A DNA stretch of 64,000 nucleotides, from contig JAJEKV010000005.1 in the NCBI GenBank assembly GCA_021234155.1, forward strand, positions 19,022,089 to 19,086,088, read 5' to 3'. Below, piece after piece: positions 1 to 10,672 of the stretch (the stretch's first letter is position 1; each line of letters starts with the position of its first letter). Below the pieces are notes generated by a model that saw nothing but the letters and a program-made list of their open reading frames with translations, was not told the DNA's origin and did not search any database. The position numbers and the translations under genes were made by a program. This stretch comes from Isoetes taiwanensis (lineage: Eukaryota; Streptophyta; Lycopodiopsida; Isoetales; Isoetaceae).

Positions 1-401
1 TTCAATCCGGCGCAACCCAACTTGCTTTTCGTCCTTTTTTAAGCTCTGGCTATGGCGCTTGCGGTTCCGGCCGCCTTCCTTTTCCTTTCAAGTGCCTGAC
101 AGAGGGCCTCTCTTTTTCTCGCTTCGTGCCATACATTCCGGTTCCTGCACATGCCTTGCACAGCTAGATAGATTGGCTTTGTAATGCTCCTCACTATCCT
201 GGCTCTTTCCTTCGATTCAATCATTTTGATTCTTCTTCCGAGCTCTTCCGGCGCAGGATCTGGTGCAATTTTTTTAGTGCATTATTTTGAGATCTAATCT
301 TTCTTGGTTCTGTTGAAGAAAAGATTATTTTACTGTGAAATCCGAACTGCGGCAAAAGGATGAGGATCTGAAGCAGCTTGCTGGGTTCCGACGGCAATGC
401 A
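1..401. other. Region upstream of the aspartic protease gene
   Basis: No gene is supported here. Short antisense reading frames have no recognisable content. The last 100-200 bases presumably hold the 5' untranslated region and promoter of the protease gene at 402, but I see no clear TATA box at a convincing distance. Confidence 0.4.
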
Positions 402-2006
402 ATGGGTTCTTCTTTGTTGAGACGCTGCTTTCTTTTTTCTTTCTTGTTTCTTCTTTCCGTTTCCGCAGCAGAAAGGCACGAGTCTTTGTCTAGATTGTTG
501 CGAAACAGACATGCATTTTCAAGGCCGCTTTCATTTAGGGGATTTACGCATGACAGATTCAATAGAAGCCCAAAATCTGTAAATTTTACCAAAGCAGAAT
601 TGCTATCCGAAAAGCAAAATGACGGACAAGGATTCCATCTAAAGATGGTGCATAGGTCGTCGCCGGAATCGCCACATTATAAGAGCCATTATGCCAACAA
701 AACAGAGCTGCTGGCCGAGCTGATGGCTATGGACAATGTGAGGCAAGGGCAAATTCACAGGGTACTGATTTCTGGGCAGGCCAAAAAATCAAAAAAATCA
801 GGCAAGAATGCATCTGCTATCTTAGAATCAAGCGCATTTCCTATTCTAGACTCCCCAGGTTCAAACAGTTTAAGAGCACCACTTATTTCCGGATCCACGC
901 TAGGATCAGGGCAATACTTCGTAGATTTTCGAATCGGCACGCCGGAACAGAGATTTTCCTTAGTAGCAGACACAGGGAGCGATTTGATCTGGTTACAGTG
1001 CAACCCATGTCAGAAATGCTTCAAACAGAGCAGTCCTCTGTTTTCCCCTTCCAAATCCTCATCCTATTCCGGCATCCGTTGCAATGACAGAGAATGCTTC
1101 ATGGTTCCGGCGCCCCCCGGAGACGTATGCAATACCAAGGCTCCGCTCTGCAACTACATGTATCTGTATAACGATGATTCTCAAACTACAGGAGTTTTTG
1201 CATATGAAACCATCACCATGGCCGGAATTAACCAAGCAAATCCAAGCAGATTAAGCAGGGTTGCATTTGGCTGTGGCACGCAGAATACAGGCAATTTCAT
1301 GGGCTCTGCCGGAGTTCTGGGTCTGGGCCAAGGCTCCATATCTTTTCCTTCTCAGATTGGCCACATGTTCGGCAGCAAATTTTCCTACTGCCTTGTCAGT
1401 TATTTCACCTCTACCAAGATCAGCAGCACCCTTATATTTGGTGAAGCAGTATATAAATCAGGATCGCCCATCAATGGTATGCAATTTACTCCTTTTCTCA
1501 AGAACCCTGCTGCAGAAACATATTACTATGTGGGTATTTCTCAGATTTATGTGAACTCTTATCCTATCAGAGTTCCTCGCCATCTCTGGGCTCTTGATAG
1601 TGCTGGAAATGGCGGAACCATTATTGATTCTGGTTCCACACTTACTTACTTCCGAGAGCCTGCTTATTCCCAAATTCTGAAAGCATTTGATCAGGCTATT
1701 TCTTATCCAAGAGCTCCGTCAAGCCAAGGATTTAAGCTCTGTATAGACCTTACAGGCATTAATAATCCTAGACTTCCAGACCTTGGCATTTTATTCGACT
1801 GGGGTGCTTACTTGAAACCTCCTGCGGAGAATTATTTCATCCAGGTTGCTCAGAATATCAAATGCCTGGCTTTTTTGCCTGTCAGATCCTCAGCAGGATA
1901 CAGCATTCTGGGTAACTTAATGCAGCAGAATTATCACTTTGAATATGATAGAGGGCTGTCGAGGTTAGGATTTGTCCCGTTCGATTGCTCGGCTGCAACG
2001 CCATAG
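402..2006 (+). CDS. Nepenthesin-type aspartic protease (A1 family), single exon
   Basis: Predicted secreted or vacuolar pepsin-like endopeptidase of about 534 residues. The first in-frame ATG is at 402; the open frame upstream has no ATG. A hydrophobic signal peptide (residues 1-23, leucine and phenylalanine rich) is followed by a propeptide of about 150 residues. The catalytic motifs are DTGSDLIW (Asp190) and DSGSTLTYF (Asp409). Between them lies the cysteine-rich insert typical of plant nepenthesins, starting CNPCQKCF and continuing to about CNY. The flap Tyr sits in YNDDSQTTG. The C-terminus ends in ILGNLMQQNYHFEYD followed by LGFVPFDC, as in the family. Length, both catalytic aspartates and the lack of introns fit the ASPG/CDR1/nepenthesin group. 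It is the only apparently intact host gene in the window. The substrate cannot be told from the sequence. Confidence 0.93.
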   Translation: MGSSLLRRCFLFSFLFLLSVSAAERHESLSRLLRNRHAFSRPLSFRGFTHDRFNRSPKSVNFTKAELLSEKQNDGQGFHLKMVHRSSPESPHYKSHYANKTELLAELMAMDNVRQGQIHRVLISGQAKKSKKSGKNASAILESSAFPILDSPGSNSLRAPLISGSTLGSGQYFVDFRIGTPEQRFSLVADTGSDLIWLQCNPCQKCFKQSSPLFSPSKSSSYSGIRCNDRECFMVPAPPGDVCNTKAPLCNYMYLYNDDSQTTGVFAYETITMAGINQANPSRLSRVAFGCGTQNTGNFMGSAGVLGLGQGSISFPSQIGHMFGSKFSYCLVSYFTSTKISSTLIFGEAVYKSGSPINGMQFTPFLKNPAAETYYYVGISQIYVNSYPIRVPRHLWALDSAGNGGTIIDSGSTLTYFREPAYSQILKAFDQAISYPRAPSSQGFKLCIDLTGINNPRLPDLGILFDWGAYLKPPAENYFIQVAQNIKCLAFLPVRSSAGYSILGNLMQQNYHFEYDRGLSRLGFVPFDCSAATP

Positions 2007-3119
2007 CTGTGCTGTATATCATTGATTTGGTCTGTGTGATCAATAAGGCTGAATGTTGTGATCAAAACACAAATAATATGATCAAAGCTTCAGCTGATCG
2101 ATCTGTTTGTTGCCAAACACTATTCTTTTTGTTTAAACTAGTGGTTCATCTCAGATTATGATCTGATCTTCTGACTCGATGGATCAAAGTGATAGTAGAG
2201 TCCCAAATATTTTGAGAAAGCCAGCTATAAGTCGAGAAGACGTGCTGTCATGGGCCATGAATGAAAGCTTGTATATTATTTTAAGTCGATGGTCAATGAT
2301 TAATAGTAAATACATTTCAAAAATACCCCCGAACAAAGGAACATAGAATTTCGCTCAAACGATGAATTGGATTAAATTGAATTTTTGAGATCAAAAGGTC
2401 CATGGAAATCAAAAGTTCTATAACTAGTTAAATAAAAAAAAAAATGCCCTTATTGAACTTTATAAATCAGAATGACCTACTTAGCTTAAAATCGTTTGAA
2501 ATTTATATATGAGAATGATGCTTATCTAGTAGTAATTCGTCTAAAGAGTAGTGGCAAGTTATGGTATTTTAAACTTGTGTTATAGAAAAAAACTCAAATG
2601 AGAAAAAAACTCCAATCCACAACTGTGTAACTTTTGCAAGAGCATACTGGATTGGCTTAAGACAATCCCTTAGAAATGGCCTGGAAGATTCAAAAGAGGA
2701 ATGCAACATAGTCGCCAATCGAGGAATGCAACATCTCAAAAAAACATGTAGATGGTAGTCCTTATTATATTCATTACAGAATGTATGAGATCAAATGGGG
2801 GCCAAAACTCCATGCCATGTCAAAAAAAGCGCGACCAATATGGAGGAGAGCTTGTACAGATTTTTCACCGAGCCTTTTAAGTTCTTTTCAAATATCAATG
2901 ATAGATAGGTTCGGCAATGCAAGTGCCTCTTGTTGTGGGTGTCAGATTTGAAAGAAAGAATAATGATCGTTGCTCTCACCCTCAATTCCTGCCTAATTGT
3001 CTTCATTGCAAAACATAAACCACAAATTTACGTCAAGAGAGCATGGATCGATATGCTCACTCCCATTCGATTGAGGTAAATTTATTGAGCCCCTCCTACT
3101 AGTATTTCTATTCTGCCAT
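2007..3119. other. AT-rich intergenic DNA
   Basis: No gene is supported. The first few hundred bases include the 3' untranslated region of the protease. On the minus strand around 2790-3006 a short frame has weakly LINE zinc-finger-like spacing (residues THNKRHLHC, then SLIF), which may be an old LINE scrap, but I do not call it. Confidence 0.4.
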
Positions 3120-3720
3120 TCCTACTAACTCGAATTTATAGTTATAGGTGGCTGTACACTCGATCAGAAGCTGGTCGACGTTGACATTGTCCCCTTCGTC
3201 ATTCCCCCTCCTCAGTGGAAGCGAATATGGTCTTGGGCTTGGGATAAATTGCTTCATCCCAAAGTTTCTGCCTTTTGGTGGCAGATTCTTCATAGATGTC
3301 TGCGGGTTAAGGTGCTGGTCCATAAGTTTGCTCCCAGTATTTCAGAACTTTGCCCATTGTGGCAAGCTGAGACTCTCCGGCATTGTTTTTTTCTTTGCAA
3401 CCAAGGTCGACCAGTTTGGTCGTGGTTGTTGTCTCTCCTTCATGTGACCTTAACTTGCCACCAGGTGTTTCTTGCTATCTATTCCTCCACTCGGAACAAG
3501 TTGCAGTAGCAGGCTTTTCATTTAACATCAGGTTGGTTGCTGTGGTTTATCAGGAAAAGGCAGTGTTGGTTCGAGGGCTTAACATTTACTGCTGACCAAG
3601 ACCAAGTCCTTCATGATGCACGAGATAGATTGGTAAAGGCATACCTATGTTCAAAGCTTGCTCTTGAAAAGAAATGCTTGGTTTTTGAGGAATTTTTGGA
3701 TATATCATCTCTTGCATAGG
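3120..3720 (+). pseudogene. LINE (non-LTR retrotransposon) 3' end: zf-RVT domain, decayed
   Basis: Joined over two or three frames, this encodes the C-terminal zinc-binding region that follows reverse transcriptase in plant LINEs (zf-RVT). Diagnostic stretches are KLLHPKVSAFWWQILHRC, then CPLWQAETLRHCFFLC and LLSLLHVTL. The usual CPLC motif has become CPLW. A further 80 residues (AFHLTSGWLLW, then LHDARDRLVKAYL) match the second LINE copy at 13430-14090 in order. Frameshifts and stops are frequent, so the copy is dead and 5'-truncated, as most LINEs are. The decayed 3' end probably reaches the short A-run near 3830. Confidence 0.7.
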
Positions 3721-3974
3721 CGAGTCGCTCCATTCAGTGGATTATCTTTATCTGCTGAGATTTTATTCCTGCCTCTACAATTATACATGTACTTTCTTGG
3801 GATATTGGATAAAGTTTGACATCCTTCAGAAAAAAAAAGTTGGAAATGAATTTGAAAGTTTTGTGATCTCAACAGGATCTTTTGTTTCCATTAGAGAAAA
3901 TATGGGGTCTCTTGGTGTCCTTTCTCGAAATTCCACATCAGATTTTGCTATCAACCAATGAGGAACTTGCTCTT

Positions 3975-4110
3975 TTCTAGGGGCAAACCCTTGGTCATGT
4001 GGGGTTTTCGGTATATTCTAAGTATATGCTAGAATATGCCTAGAATATGCCAGAAACTGCTCCAAATCTGTTGTTGCCTGTAAACTGGCGGTCGTCGGTG
4101 TTGCTGGACG
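3975..4110 (+). repeat. Dispersed repeat, copy 1 (inverted copy at 51250-51370)
   Basis: Starts at CTAGGGGCAAACC and runs through GTATATGCTAGAATATG and ACTGCTCCAAA to CCTGTAAACTGGCGGTC. The same series of blocks is found on the minus strand at 51250-51370 with about 75 % identity by eye. Weaker similarity continues for about 60 bases towards AACCGG. The family is unknown; it may be one end of a transposon. Confidence 0.6.
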
Positions 4111-4879
4111 ATCGCTGTGGGAACCGGCTAACCGGTTGTTTCTACTTAATTCTCTTTCGTTTGGCTCGTAGATTGGCACTAGGTTCATGGGAGCTCGCAG
4201 ATTTGCACATGGAAAACTTCTTTGCTGCCAAATATTTATGGCAATCTATTTCTTAGAGCACTGAATGCTAAACAAATGGAAAATGGCAAAGTCTCTGAAG
4301 CAGTCATAGGGCTGTTTGGGTTGAGACAAATTCGAGCACTCGGTTGCAACGAAACTCGAAAATATCATCAGCTTCAGCCAGCAAACAGGTGTGTTTGGGA
4401 ATTTGTTTGCTTCTGATTTTAGGGATTTCAAGGAGATTTATTTCATTTGGATTCGTCTGTGAGAATGTGTGTTCAAGACGGAAGCAATGCTGACGTAGCT
4501 GCAGATAATTATCACCGCTACAAGACAAAGATCAGATTTTATATGAAGTTAATTTTTACTGAAGCTGACAGTGGGCATTATACTAGAGTGCATGAGGATG
4601 TTGATCTCTTGAACAATTTAGGCTTTAATGGTTAATGGGCTCAGGATTTCCACAGCTTGGGCATGATCTTTTCAAATAAGCAAATCCTCAGCAATAGAGT
4701 ATCACGCGAGATTTTGCTAAATGACGAAACTAGAAATCAAGAACAAATGAACTGAAGAAAAGAAATCGGAGAAATAATATGCCAAGAGGAAAATCTTTGA
4801 ATGTTCAATGAGAATTCATGAGATCTCCTTAGCACGGTGATGAGACAACAAAAATAACAGGACTTGTCTAAGCTTCTGA

Positions 4880-5278
4880 TATATGTAGTACAATGGCCTT
4901 AGGCCCAAAATAGTAAAAAGTTTGTCGTTTCAGATCTCAATTGCCTGAACCCAAAACCTAGTTTATGTAAAGCCTCCCTTGCACTTGCCTCATTTCCTTC
5001 TAACTCTGCGGCTGCTTCAGTGACCCAACTCTCATCAAATGCTTCATTACATATAATACACAAATTGTGCATCACCAGGCAAGCAACTACAATCATTGGC
5101 ACATGCTTAAGACGTGTCTTTATCTTTTTTCACTAATATATGAAATTGTGCTTTTAATATGCCAAAGTCCCGTTCCACAGACATTCTAGTGCCCGATTGG
5201 ATAAATTCCAATGTTTTTCATGATCTTTAAATCCAGTACCTTTGTTAATAAATGGGATCAACAACCAAAGCCTTGGAG
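4880..5278 (-). pseudogene. Harbinger/PIF transposase, C-terminal part (split by element 1)
   Basis: Read on the minus strand from 5278, this encodes the end of a DDE_4 (HARBI1-like) nuclease: PRLWLLIPFINKGTG, then RMSVERDFGILKAQF with the family's conserved VER-FGILK core, then HVPMIVVACLVMHNLC. Two frameshifts (near the RMSVER block and before HVPMIV) make it a pseudogene. The N-terminal part of the same gene lies at 12805-13416 on the same strand. The two parts are separated precisely by the 7.5 kb transposon at 5283-12800; removing that insert and one TATA copy joins GDDVY to TPRLWLL in frame. Confidence 0.8.
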
Positions 5279-5282
5279 TATA

Positions 5283-5308
5283 GGGTATAAGCGCGCTATT
5301 GGGGGACA
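5283..5308 (+). repeat. Element 1 left terminal inverted repeat
   Basis: 26 bases starting GGGTATAAGCGCGCT and ending TTGGGGGACA. It matches the reverse complement of 12775-12800 with one mismatch at position 16 (A versus T). Confidence 0.9.
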
Positions 5309-5942
5309 GAAATTCATGTCACGACATCGGGGTGCTTTGTGGGTGCTTAGGGTGTTTTTTAAAAATTTGGCATCGCCTGTTTTGACGGGTAGTTAACATT
5401 TTCTTTAATTTTTTCTTAATCATAATTAGACGAAATTAGTGGCGCCGGATCTCCTGCTGCTCGAAAAGGGAGGGGAGCTCCATTTTGATTTCAAAAGCAA
5501 ATGGGAGTCATTCTTGGCAAAATGGGCGGGGGTAACCATGTCTTTTTTTGGTTCTTGCACGGAATTTTTTTCTTGACTCCTTCTTTTCCAGAGAGTGCAT
5601 TTTGTTGCATGGCATGGACTTTGATTCTCTTGTTGCGAGTATGAAGCTAAATTTGGGCAGGATTTGGATTTGGCGTGAGAATCTTTGGGAGTGGATTTGA
5701 ATTACTACCGCCGACAAATCTCTTAGAAATTTGAATATGATGATTCCATTGATGGGGAAGGCCGGAAATTGAGAGTCCATCACGGTTGCAAGGGGAAAAC
5801 AAGGTATATGAGACTTCACCCCTGCTGGGGAGGCGCCAATTAAGCAAGGGAGGCATGCTTCTACACAAAATTCCCCATGCTCTCCAAAGCACAAGAAACC
5901 GTGTTGTTGCATGTCCCCAAACCAAGTACAACAAGAAAAATT

Positions 5943-8900
5943 ATGGTCGCAAAGAGAAGAGACCAAAGGAGAAGGAGAGCTGAAAGATTAGGATTGAATT
6001 CTTTAGCAGAGCAAAAAAGAAAAGAAGGGCTTTCTTTGAGGGTGAAACAGTTAGAAGCCCAGATCATAGTCGAATTCATAGAAAAAAGATGCAAAAACAT
6101 GATTCCTAAGGACAGAGAGGAGGTCATTGCACGAGCTGCTGAAGCACTACCAGAATTCAAGATGCTAGGAAAGAAAGAGGTTACTGCAATGAAACATGTT
6201 GTTGAGAGTGTTAAAGACACTCTGGCCACCAACAAAAAAAAAAAGAAACAGGGACATTTGCAATGCAAGATCATCCACTATCATGATGGCTTTGAAAGAA
6301 GGGTGCAGCAGAAGCAAGGTTTGTGAGGTCTTAAACTTGAGAAGAAAAACAGTTTATGCAGCTATTGATAAGAGAAATCTAGCAGAAACTGGAGGCCCTT
6401 GGAGTATGTTCAAACGTAAGGAAAGATCTGACAGGTTGAGTGATGAAGATAGAGAAAACATAGTTCAGTTTTGGACAAATAACACTCGGGTGTCTCCTAA
6501 CAAGAGACAAGTTATCAAGTTGAGAAGAACACCCAATGGAAGAAAGGAACAGAAGCCTTACTCGATGCATGCAATTCATTTTCTGGAAGAACCACAAGTA
6601 AGTAATCTTAGGATTCATATTCAATTCAGAAAAAATGAGTAAGTAATCCTAGTATATTCATATTCATCTTGCTAAATATTGTGGTACTTGCAGGTCACAT
6701 TCTTTGAAAGGTTCAAAAAGCACATCCGAGAGATTTGCATTGGATTGAGACTTTTTGAAGCTTTGAAGCCAAAGTTTGTGAGGAGGTTAAGCGAAAGAGA
6801 GACTTGTTGTTGCATCTATCACATGAGAAGTGGAGTATGTAAGGCAGGCTCGAATAGCATTAGAAGGGACAAAGAATGTGCATGGTGAACAATGTGATTT
6901 GTCAATGTAAGGTATGTGGTGTTGGTCCTACTTGTCAAGCAAGGAACCATGTCTTTGCAAACACAAGCGTTTTGTGGAAAAGTTTCTTATGTGAAAAGAA
7001 TGAGAATGTGGAGTTGCACAAAGATGCATGCCTTAGGATGTCATGTGCAGATTGTGGAATTAAAAAGTTCCAACTTTGTCCTTTAGAGGCCGACCACATG
7101 GCAAAGGTGGAATGGAAGAACTTTGAAAAGGTGACTCACTTTTTATTAGCAACATATATGCCATTGATTGTGGTTGACATGTGCTCTTCCTTGCTTGTAC
7201 ATTGTTTAGGTGCAGGAGACCTTCATTAAAAAAGGTGGACAGCCAAAAACCAAGGATGTTATGAAGCTAGTTTACAAATCCACTTCTCTGCAAGAGTTTT
7301 TTGTGCATGCCAAGAGTGTTATTAAGCAGTTTATTCCTCACAACTACACTGCTAGATGGCAGGCTGAAAAGTTCAAAGACTGATTGCAAACATTCCCTCC
7401 AGGTACAATGGTACATGTCATTGATTTTGCAGAAAACTATACCTTTAAGATCTGAAGAAATACAAACCCTCCATTGGAGAAATGACCAATTTCTGCACGC
7501 TTCTAGTGCACATAACATATAGACATGCAAAAGATGGTGAGAAGGCAAACACGGGTTGTTGGTGACAGGAAGATTGTGAAGGAAACAAATTTCTACATCT
7601 CGATGATAGGGACCATGATTGCTTATTTTGCGGCATTGTTTGCAAAGGCATAGTGATGCTCTTAAAGCTGGAAATATAGAAGTTGATAACCATGTTTTCT
7701 GGTCGGATGGATGTGCTGCTCAGTTCAAATCAGCAAGAGCATTTTATTATTTAGGCAGGTATTTTCAGATGAGAGGCATCAAGATAACTTGGCACTTCTT
7801 TGCCTCAGCTCATGGAAAAGGCGAGCACGATGGTGCGCAAAGGATGATCAAAAGAGTTCTTACAAGTGAGATCTTTGAAAAGAAATTCCACACCACTAAG
7901 AAATGCAGAAGATGCTGTACTTTTTCTACAGAGGTACTTTAGTGAAAAGGGAAAGCAGAAAGACTATAATTCTATCAGGTACACATTTCTTCTCACTACA
8001 TTTTTTACTATTCAAAAGGTGTTCTCATTTTGCATGCTTTTGTAGGAACTTTTGGCTTATCAGACTTGGAGAAGTAGACAGGTCTATCAGGTATGACTGT
8101 GACACTTTAAAAGGGACGAAAAAAGTTCACATGATCAGACCTTTTTGTAAAGAAAGGCCTGTTATGATGGCACACAAAACACTTTCATGTTTTTGTGATG
8201 CATCTTTGGAAGGGTCTATGTAAGAGTTGTGTGAATTTGATAAGAACAGTGCCTTTGTCTATTCGAACTCAAACCAAAGGAGGTGGATCGAGAAGATATA
8301 ATTGAGCATGTGCGGTTTGAGGGTGACAATCGGTGGAAAGCTAGCCTCATAGAGCCGGTGACAACTTTGCCATTGTTAGCGAACCAGGTACAAAAAACAA
8401 GTATGATTTTTGGCTAGTAAAGTGCACTGAGGCCATGCATGTAGTAGAAACGGCTTTTGTAGATGGCTGGGGTGCAAAATTCAGCAGAAGAGAGCACATC
8501 ATTACAGGGAAGTACTATGAGTTGAGGTCTGACAAAAAATATGAACTTCTGGTAAACAAGCGGATTACGTGCAACTATTCTCATCTTGTTATTCTTTGTC
8601 AAAGTTGAATTGCAGCATGTTTCGACGAGGAAAACATGTATAAGTTGTCCAAGAAGCATACGAGCAAATAATTAATTGCTTACCTCCAGCAGAGACTCGA
8701 AGCAAATGTGATGTCTGCGTAGTTTCCAAGAAATCACGGTGCTAAAAGTACATCCAAGAATGCGTATTCGAAGTCGATGTGATGTCTGCATTTGCCAAGA
8801 AATCTGGTGCTAAAAGTAAGTCCAAAAATGCGATTGGAAAGAAGTTGATGTGATGTTTGCAGGTTGCCAAGAAATCTGGTGCTAAAAGTAAGTCCAAAAG

Positions 8901-8976
8901 CGAGACTCAAAGAACAAATGTGATGTCTCAAGTTTCCAAAAAATCTGCGGCTAAAAGGACTTCCAAGAAATCTTAG
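5943..8976 (+). pseudogene. Element 1 transposase (zinc-finger plus DDE-type core), degraded
   Basis: A multi-exon gene whose pieces fall in several frames. N-terminus: basic KRRDQRRRRAERLGLN, then a helical segment with MKHVVESVKDTLATNK. Splice sites are visible: donor after EEPQ near 6599 with acceptor before VTFFERFKK at 6694, and donor near 7129 with acceptor near 7211. A cysteine-rich block follows (CKVCGVGPTC, then CADCGIKKFQLCP), probably zinc-binding. The core has HVIDFAENYTF (first Asp), FWSDGCAAQFK (second Asp) and WHFFASAHGKGEHDGAQ (candidate third acid), a layout typical of RNase H-fold transposases. The tail is lysine/serine rich and ends at 8976. Frameshifts and stops around 7380-7650 and 8090-8230 suggest it is dead. 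ATG 5943 is my choice; 5877 is an alternative. Confidence 0.7.
8700..8976 (+). repeat. Repeated lysine/serine tail of the element 1 transposase
   Basis: Four imperfect direct repeats of about 60-70 bases, each carrying a core coding for KKSGAKSKSK or a variant. They form the basic C-terminus of the transposase and could act as a nuclear-localisation or DNA-binding tail. Confidence 0.65.
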
Positions 8977-9119
8977 ATGATTTCTTAACTTGTAACTTGT
9001 AAATGAAGTGAATGTAACTTGTAAAGAATTGATCTGTAATACAAAAATTTACCGACTCTCCATATCCTCCTTGTATCTCAAATTAAATTTGTTGTCTGAA
9101 GATGATCATTTCTTTGTAC

Positions 9120-9225
9120 TAAGATATCCGGGATGCTTGGGGTGCTTTCGAGGTGCTTGGGGGTGCTTTCGAGGTGCTTGGGGTGCTTTCGAGATGCTTG
9201 GGGGTGCTTGGGGTATTACCCAGGG
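9120..9225 (+). repeat. GGTGCTT tandem repeats between the two genes of element 1
   Basis: About six copies of GGGTGCTTTCGAGGTGCTTG-like units of roughly 20 bases. The same GGGTGCTT core occurs just inside the left end (5330-5350) and the right end (12735-12765). This suggests a repeated protein-binding motif, possibly for the transposase. Confidence 0.65.
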
Positions 9226-9319
9226 AATATTCGGTGGGAATATTTCCTTGACAAAGGTACCCATGGAATATTCCCTTGCAAGTTTCTGAGTTCTAGATTC
9301 CATAAGGGTCTTACCTTGG

Positions 9320-9510
9320 GATGAGATGTATTTGAACTTAGATGTATTTGAACTTAGATGAATTTTAAACTTAGATGAATTTTTGAACTTAGATGAATTT
9401 TAAACTTAGATGAATTTTGAACTTAGATGAATTTGAACTACAGATGAATTTGAAACTTAGATGAATTTGAGCTTATATGAATTTGAATTTACATGAATTT
9501 GAAACAGGGG
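9320..9510 (+). repeat. GATGAATTTGAACTTA tandem repeat
   Basis: About eleven imperfect copies of a 16-19-base unit (GATGAATTTGAACTTA), in the non-coding gap between the converging genes of element 1. A smaller array of CCGAATATTAACA units is at 9795-9846. Confidence 0.8.
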
Positions 9511-9856
9511 CAGACCGAATTCAAGAAAAACACAGGAAAATCAATCAAGTTCCAGCTGTGCACAAATATCAAAAATCTGTTTGTATTTCATATCAAAAAT
9601 CTGTGCAAAGCACAGTACAATATCAGTAAAGAGTGTAAGAACATTCAACATCTCTTCCACCTGGTATATAAGTTAAAATATACATGAAGTTAACACGGTT
9701 TGTTAACTTGCAAAATCTGTCATTACATAACCTGTTTCTTTGTAGGAATAACTTAAGTTTCCAAAAATGATACATACCGAACTGTACACTGAATACATCC
9801 CTGTCACCGAATATTAACACCAAATATTAACACCGAATATTAACAAACCTGCCAGT

Positions 9857-10637
9857 CTATTTTAACAGAATCTTCTTCTTCACTACTGCAGCATAGTATT
9901 GGCCAAGTGTTTCGTCCACATCATCTTCACTCTCATCACCATCTTCATTTTCATCAGCTTCTTCACTTTCTCCAACATCTGTATCTTCTTTCATTGCCTC
10001 TTCATCTCCAACATCAGCTTCTTTCTCGGCAAGAACCACTTTTTTTGTAACATGATCTTCTTCTACATTTGTAGCAGCTGTACATGTGTCTGACTCACCT
10101 TCTTTAGCAACTTCTTTACCACCTAGTATTTCATTGCAAACCCCCTGAATAGCCTCATCAACTGCAGAGGTATCCTTTGTGCTTGTCTGATCTATTTGTG
10201 GATTACATATAGGATTAACTCTATGCACAAAAAAAGCATCTGAACAAACCTCTGCAGCACCAAAGGAACTACTGTACAGGTTAACAACACCCGGAGCAAC
10301 TGGTATTGAACTAGACCCCGGATACCAGACATGGTTGACAAACCCAGAGTCACAACTAGCACCAAAATTTGAATGCTCTATACCAAGACCTGATTGTTTA
10401 TGCGTGTCCTCAACTTCATTGCTCAATAAACCCTGCTGCTCTTGTTCAAACTCAGTTTGCAAACCCTGCTGCTCAGCTACAGGCCCTGCTTGCAAACCCT
10501 GCTGCTCTTGTTCAAAAAGTACGTCCAAAAGCTCGTTTTGATGATCCAAATTTTCCCCCTCAGCTCCAACTTTCTCCTTCCTTTTTTTGGTCTTCTTTTC
10601 CACACGTTTGGTAACTGGGGGTGTAGTAAAAGGAACT

Positions 10638-10672
<35 letters not shown>

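Noticed and set aside
2791-3006. Minus-strand LINE zinc-finger remnant
   Set aside because: Only weak cysteine/histidine spacing; no alignment to the other LINE copies in the window.
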